Positions 44,498 through 47,634 of a DNA stretch of 47,634 nt are shown here, piece by piece. Positions within the stretch are counted from its first letter, which is position 1, and every line of letters begins with the position of its first letter. Source of the stretch: Rhodoferax sp. (lineage in GTDB: Bacteria > Pseudomonadota > Gammaproteobacteria > Burkholderiales > Burkholderiaceae_C); assembly GCF_011391645.1 (NCBI RefSeq), contig NZ_JAABQC010000006.1:1-47634 (forward strand), read 5' to 3'. The position numbers and the translations under genes are program-made. The notes below the pieces were generated by a model, which did no database searches, was not told the origin of the DNA, and saw nothing but the letters and a program-made list of their open reading frames with translations.

Positions 44498-45790
44498 ATG
44501 CTTTCATTGGTTATTTTTGGTTCTTTTTTTGCCCTGGCACTGATGGGGGTGCCGCTGATGGTGGCGCTGTTGGCCACCACGGCGGGTATCGTCACCCTGT
44601 ATGGCATGCAATATCCGCTGGAGAGCGTTTTTCTCTCATTCATTGGTGGGGTCGAACCCTTCATACTGATTGCTGTACCGCTTTTTGTGTTTACAGGCGA
44701 ACTGCTGGCGCAAGGCGGTGTTGGCAAGCGCATCGTTGAGTTTGCCAACGTGTTGTTTGGATGGCTTCCCGGTGGATTGGGTGTGGTTACCGTCATCTCT
44801 TGCCTGCTGTTTGGTGGCGTGTCGGGATCGGCCATTGCGGACACGGCAGCCATTGGCTCGCTGGTGATACCGGCCATGTTGGCGCGCGGATACGCCCGCG
44901 GTTTTGCAGCGGCGCTCGTCGCGGTTGCCGGAACCCTGGCGCTGTTGATGCCGCTTTCGATTCCCTTTCTTGTGTACGCGTTCGTGTCGGGTGTGTCAAT
45001 GCGCACCCTGTCGATGGCAGGCTTGGTTCCTGCTTTGTTGTCAGGCGCGGCGCTGATTGGTGTCTGTATGTGGCACGGCAAAAAGACCGGCGTGGACCCC
45101 GGTGGCAAACCCGCCTCATGGGGTGCAATCGCCAAAGCCGGTTACAGCGCCGGCCCCGCACTGCTGATGCCGGTGTTCATTGTGGGCGGAATATGGTCGG
45201 GTTACTTCACGCCAACAGAAGCAGCAGCCGTCGCCGTGGCCTATGGTCTTGTGATATCCATCTTTTTTTACAAGGATATGTCGTTCAAGGACATCCCGCA
45301 TCTGTTGCTCAAGGCGTTCATGACCAGCGCTACCGTGATGCTGGTGATTGGTGCAACCGGTGCACTAGCCTGGCTCATCACGGCAGAAGGCGTTGCGCAG
45401 CAGCTGGCGGACTGGGTCGGTTCGGTGGCCCACGTCAAATGGGTGTTTTTGATCATGCTGAATGTGGCATTGGTGCTCTTGGGTATCTTCATTGAGCCGC
45501 TGCCAGCCCTGCTGATGGCTGCGCCCCTGTTTCTGCCATTGGCCATGGCCTTTCAGATGGACTTGGTGCATATGGGCGTCATCATGACGGCCAACCTGGC
45601 CATTGCGTTGTACACGCCGCCCGTGGGTGGCACACTGTTTGTGGCAGCCAAACTGGCCAATGCCACGATTGGTGAAATCACGCGGCACCTGTGGGTCATG
45701 ATGGCGGCCACGTTCAGCGTTGTCATGTTGATCACCTATGTGCCGACTCTGACCAGCTGGTTGCCACGCTTGATAGCATCGATGAGGTAG
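44498..45790 (+). CDS. dctM: TRAP transporter large permease, DctM type
   Basis: A 430-residue membrane protein with about twelve hydrophobic segments, the Na+-coupled transport subunit. Typical segments are FGSFFALALMGVPLMVALLA, LFGGVSGSAIADTAAIGSLV and LYTPPVGGTLFVAAKLANAT. An AGGA is well placed before the ATG. It completes the DctPQM set that would import the acid handled by the upstream enzymes. Confidence 0.93.
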   Translation: MLSLVIFGSFFALALMGVPLMVALLATTAGIVTLYGMQYPLESVFLSFIGGVEPFILIAVPLFVFTGELLAQGGVGKRIVEFANVLFGWLPGGLGVVTVISCLLFGGVSGSAIADTAAIGSLVIPAMLARGYARGFAAALVAVAGTLALLMPLSIPFLVYAFVSGVSMRTLSMAGLVPALLSGAALIGVCMWHGKKTGVDPGGKPASWGAIAKAGYSAGPALLMPVFIVGGIWSGYFTPTEAAAVAVAYGLVISIFFYKDMSFKDIPHLLLKAFMTSATVMLVIGATGALAWLITAEGVAQQLADWVGSVAHVKWVFLIMLNVALVLLGIFIEPLPALLMAAPLFLPLAMAFQMDLVHMGVIMTANLAIALYTPPVGGTLFVAAKLANATIGEITRHLWVMMAATFSVVMLITYVPTLTSWLPRLIASMR

Positions 45791-45794
45791 CGCC

Positions 45795-46088
45795 ATGTTC
45801 GTGGTTACGGTTTTGTTCACCATTCATGCGGCGCATTGGGATTCCTTTATAAAGGCCATCCACCTCAATGCACAGACCTCACTTGCGATTGAGGCGGGCT
45901 GCCGTCAGTTTGATGTCTGTGTCGGGGAGCCGGAGCAATGCCGTGTATTTTTGTACGAGGTGTACGACAGCCAGGCTGACTTCGCGGCGCACCTGGCAGC
46001 ACCGCATTTTTTGCAGTTCAACACCCAAACCATGCCCTGGGTGATGGACAAGCAGGTTTACACCTTCACTCGTATGACACCAACCTAG
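45795..46088 (+). CDS. Antibiotic biosynthesis monooxygenase (ABM)-fold protein
   Basis: A 97-residue protein of the ABM/quinol monooxygenase dimer family (EAGCRQFDVCVGEPEQCRVF, LYEVYDSQADFAAHLAAPHF). Small ABM proteins often act as quinol monooxygenases or heme-free isomerases; the reaction here is unknown. It starts 4 bp after dctM and ends the catabolic operon. Confidence 0.8.
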   Translation: MFVVTVLFTIHAAHWDSFIKAIHLNAQTSLAIEAGCRQFDVCVGEPEQCRVFLYEVYDSQADFAAHLAAPHFLQFNTQTMPWVMDKQVYTFTRMTPT

Positions 46089-46768
46089 CGTCTTCAAAAC
46101 ATCGACTCACGGGCAGCGACAACAACAAAGGGAATGCATCGCCCATCCAGTCGAGCTGTATTGCTGAGGACTTCACTGGGGTCACCTAACCTGCAACAGC
46201 CTGTTACGCGCTGGCGTTTCAATAGTTGGGGCGTCGGAAACTGGCACGTTGAAATCTGCCGCGAAAAGAATTCTGACAAGCAATGAATTGGGCAACCCGC
46301 TAGCTGCCTTTCGTGGTCGACAGCAAGGGGTCTTCTGGAGCCTGTCAACCTTCTCGGATGCTGACCGTCAAAATTGAACGGCTGCAATGGTGAAAATCGT
46401 AAACCCGCATCGCAGCGGGAGCGGTCGCCCAATTTGAGTCAGGAGTTTCCGTCGAGTTATCCAGACCGGGCATTCCCAATGCTGATCCAGATTTGGCGTT
46501 TTCGGGTCCACGAAACCTGAAAGCTGTCGTCCACTTGAGAAAGCCGATATTTTTGATCGAAGGGTCGTTATCAGCGTCAAGAGTCGTGGGGTTTTGATCC
46601 TGAATGGTTCGTGAAAGCTGACAAAAAAAACACTAAGAATTGTTCCCTGGCAGGCTGGTCTCGACTCAATTTTGATGGTCGGTTTGAGAGAGTTGCAAGG
46701 ACCGTTGTCAGATTCGACGTGTCATCCAGCCTGCGCGCTAAGGTTGCCAGTTGTCGTTTAAGTAACCC
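46089..46768. other. Gene-poor region, 680 bp
   Basis: No convincing gene. The track ORFs here (for example 46094-46432 and 46368-46580) lack recognisable motifs. It shares CGCAGCGGGAGCGGTC (46411-46426) and ACGGCTGCAATG (46378-46389) with the 38-kb gene-poor region, suggesting a degenerate interspersed repeat family. An A-tract at 46621-46630 follows no clear hairpin. Confidence 0.5.
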
Positions 46769-47467
46769 TCATACAGCCAGCACATAGCCAACACCTTGAA
46801 CGGTGAGAATGATGCGCGGGTCGTTAGGCACCAATTCAATTTTTCGACGCAACCGACCAATCAGCACATCAATCGTGCGGTCGCTGGGCGCACGATCCCG
46901 GCCACTAACGTGGTCAATAAGGCTGTCCCTGCTCAACACACGACCGGGATTCTTGCTTAAGGTAACGAGCAGTTCAAATTCAAATCGGGTTAGTCGCACA
47001 TCCTCTCCGTTTGGCGAGGTCAGCGTCCGAGACGGGATGCTGAGCGACCAGCCGGCAAAACGCTTGACCGGCTCGTCCTTGACAACCAGACGTGCCGACA
47101 TGGTGCGACGCAGCAGATTCTTGGTGCGGGCAAACAATTCACGAATGTTGAAGGGCTTGACCACATAGTCATCAGCCCCCAACTCAAGAGCAACAATCCG
47201 GTCAATATCTTCGGCCTTGCCTGTCACCATGATTACCCCCACCTCAGACTGGCGGCGGATCTCTTTTAACAGTGAAAACCCATCCTCATCGGGCAGATTG
47301 ATGTCAAGCAGGATCAGGTCCACATCACCTTTTGCAAAAATGTCACGCATGGATTGACCGTCAGGCGCAGTACTGACCCGGTAACCTTCCTTGCTGATAT
47401 ACGCCGCCAAGGTGGTACTTGCGACCAGATCATCCTCAACAATCAGTATGTGGTTATTTGCAAGCAT
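46769..47467 (-). CDS. TorR-like OmpR-family response regulator
   Basis: A 232-residue two-component regulator. The receiver (about 1-120) has ILIVEDDLVASTTLAAYISK, the phospho-Asp in LILLDINLPDEDG and GADDYVVKPFNIRELFARTK. The C-terminal winged helix (FEFELLVTLSKNPGRVLSRD, RTIDVLIGRLRRKIELVPND) is of the OmpR type. The linker and KPFNIRELFARTKNLLRR resemble TorR/ArcA. The upstream DNA carries tor-box-like repeats. The sensor kinase is not in the window, and the true signal is unknown. Confidence 0.88.
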   Translation of the reverse strand: MLANNHILIVEDDLVASTTLAAYISKEGYRVSTAPDGQSMRDIFAKGDVDLILLDINLPDEDGFSLLKEIRRQSEVGVIMVTGKAEDIDRIVALELGADDYVVKPFNIRELFARTKNLLRRTMSARLVVKDEPVKRFAGWSLSIPSRTLTSPNGEDVRLTRFEFELLVTLSKNPGRVLSRDSLIDHVSGRDRAPSDRTIDVLIGRLRRKIELVPNDPRIILTVQGVGYVLAV

Positions 47468-47520
47468 GAATGGGCATTATTTCGGTGGTGATTTTGCTCA
47501 TCATAGCCTTTGTTTACGGT

Positions 47521-47573
47521 CTGTTCACATGTTTGGAAGTGGCGTTCATGCTACGCGCTCACGGCGTTCACAT
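47521..47573 (+). promoter_or_regulatory. Three tor-box-like direct repeats
   Basis: CTGTTCACAT (47521-47530), GCGTTCATGC (47542-47551) and GCGTTCACAT (47564-47573) share GTTCAY and are spaced 21 and 22 bp, two helical turns. E. coli TorR boxes are CTGTTCATAT; the first copy matches 9 of 10. They lie between the regulator and AAGGAG at the window end, which points to a divergent gene starting just beyond it. Confidence 0.6.
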
Positions 47574-47628
47574 CACATCCCTAAGCTATCCATTCAGTGG
47601 CGAAGTGCTCGTCACCCAATGCTGAATG

Positions 47629-47634
47629 AAGGAG
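47629..47634 (+). promoter_or_regulatory. Probable ribosome binding site of a gene beyond the right edge
   Basis: AAGGAG at the very end of the window is a strong Shine-Dalgarno sequence. A gene divergent from the TorR-like regulator probably begins a few bases outside the window; nothing of its product can be read. Confidence 0.5.

Noticed and set aside
1-47634. CRISPR arrays, rRNA, tRNA, complete insertion sequences or prophage genes
   Set aside because: None was seen on reading both strands; no regular repeat-spacer pattern, cloverleaf, transposase or phage gene was found.

Overview
The window looks like a chromosomal segment of a betaproteobacterium of order Burkholderiales, most likely family Comamonadaceae (Rhodoferax/Polaromonas-like). 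The basis is the left-end gene order rpsA, aroA-cmk (fused), tyrA, pheA, serC, gyrA, ompA-like, together with a MaoC-Pta fusion and a glnA-ntrB-ntrC cluster. This assignment comes from gene content and order only; no database search was possible.

Region 1 (1-22.6 kb) is core metabolism. A minus-strand run holds gyrA, serC, pheA, tyrA, aroA-cmk and rpsA (gyrase, then serine and aromatic amino-acid synthesis, CMP kinase and ribosomal protein S1), with overlaps or short gaps between most genes. On the plus strand lie an OmpA-family protein with its own terminator, maoC-pta plus ackA, rsuA, an EI24-type membrane protein, a CinA/MoaB-like protein, and glnA with a clear sigma-54 promoter and NtrC-type site. 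The glnA product and the ntrB/ntrC pair downstream form the nitrogen-control block. Converging on it is a minus-strand operon thyA-eamA-folA-xthA.

Region 2 (22.6-35.8 kb) is the most interesting part. It holds (a) a TVP38/VTT membrane domain fused to a mercuric-reductase-like flavoprotein, with a DUF547 gene behind it; (b) a divergent pair, a phosphotransferase-like protein and a fused glycosyltransferase/DUF2064 protein; (c) a tight minus-strand run bufA-bufB-bufC-ynjB-ynjC-ynjD, which is a bufferin-type (DUF2282/DUF692/DUF2063) RiPP cassette apparently in one operon with a YnjBCD-type ABC transporter; and (d) a divergent ECF sigma factor with a zinc-finger anti-sigma factor, then a secreted YHS-domain protein and a VTT-domain gene remnant. 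The bufA upstream region and the VTT-flavoprotein upstream region share the pattern GTGTAAG-N16-CGACTTAC with identical spacing. I read this as the promoter of the local ECF sigma factor, joining two loci 8 kb apart into one stress regulon.

Region 3 (35.8-39.1 kb) holds an EAL phosphodiesterase with a degenerate GGDEF domain, then about 1.36 kb without a convincing gene.

Region 4 (39.1-46.1 kb) is a plus-strand catabolic operon: SMP-30 lactonase-like, GntR/FCD regulator, isopropylmalate-dehydrogenase-like enzyme, Gfo/Idh/MocA oxidoreductase, TRAP transporter DctPQM and an ABM-type monooxygenase. It probably imports and oxidises an organic or sugar acid. Gene-poor DNA that shares short exact repeats lies on both sides. 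The window ends with a TorR-like response regulator and three tor-box-like repeats in front of a gene that starts beyond the right edge. No rRNA, tRNA, CRISPR array or complete insertion sequence was seen.
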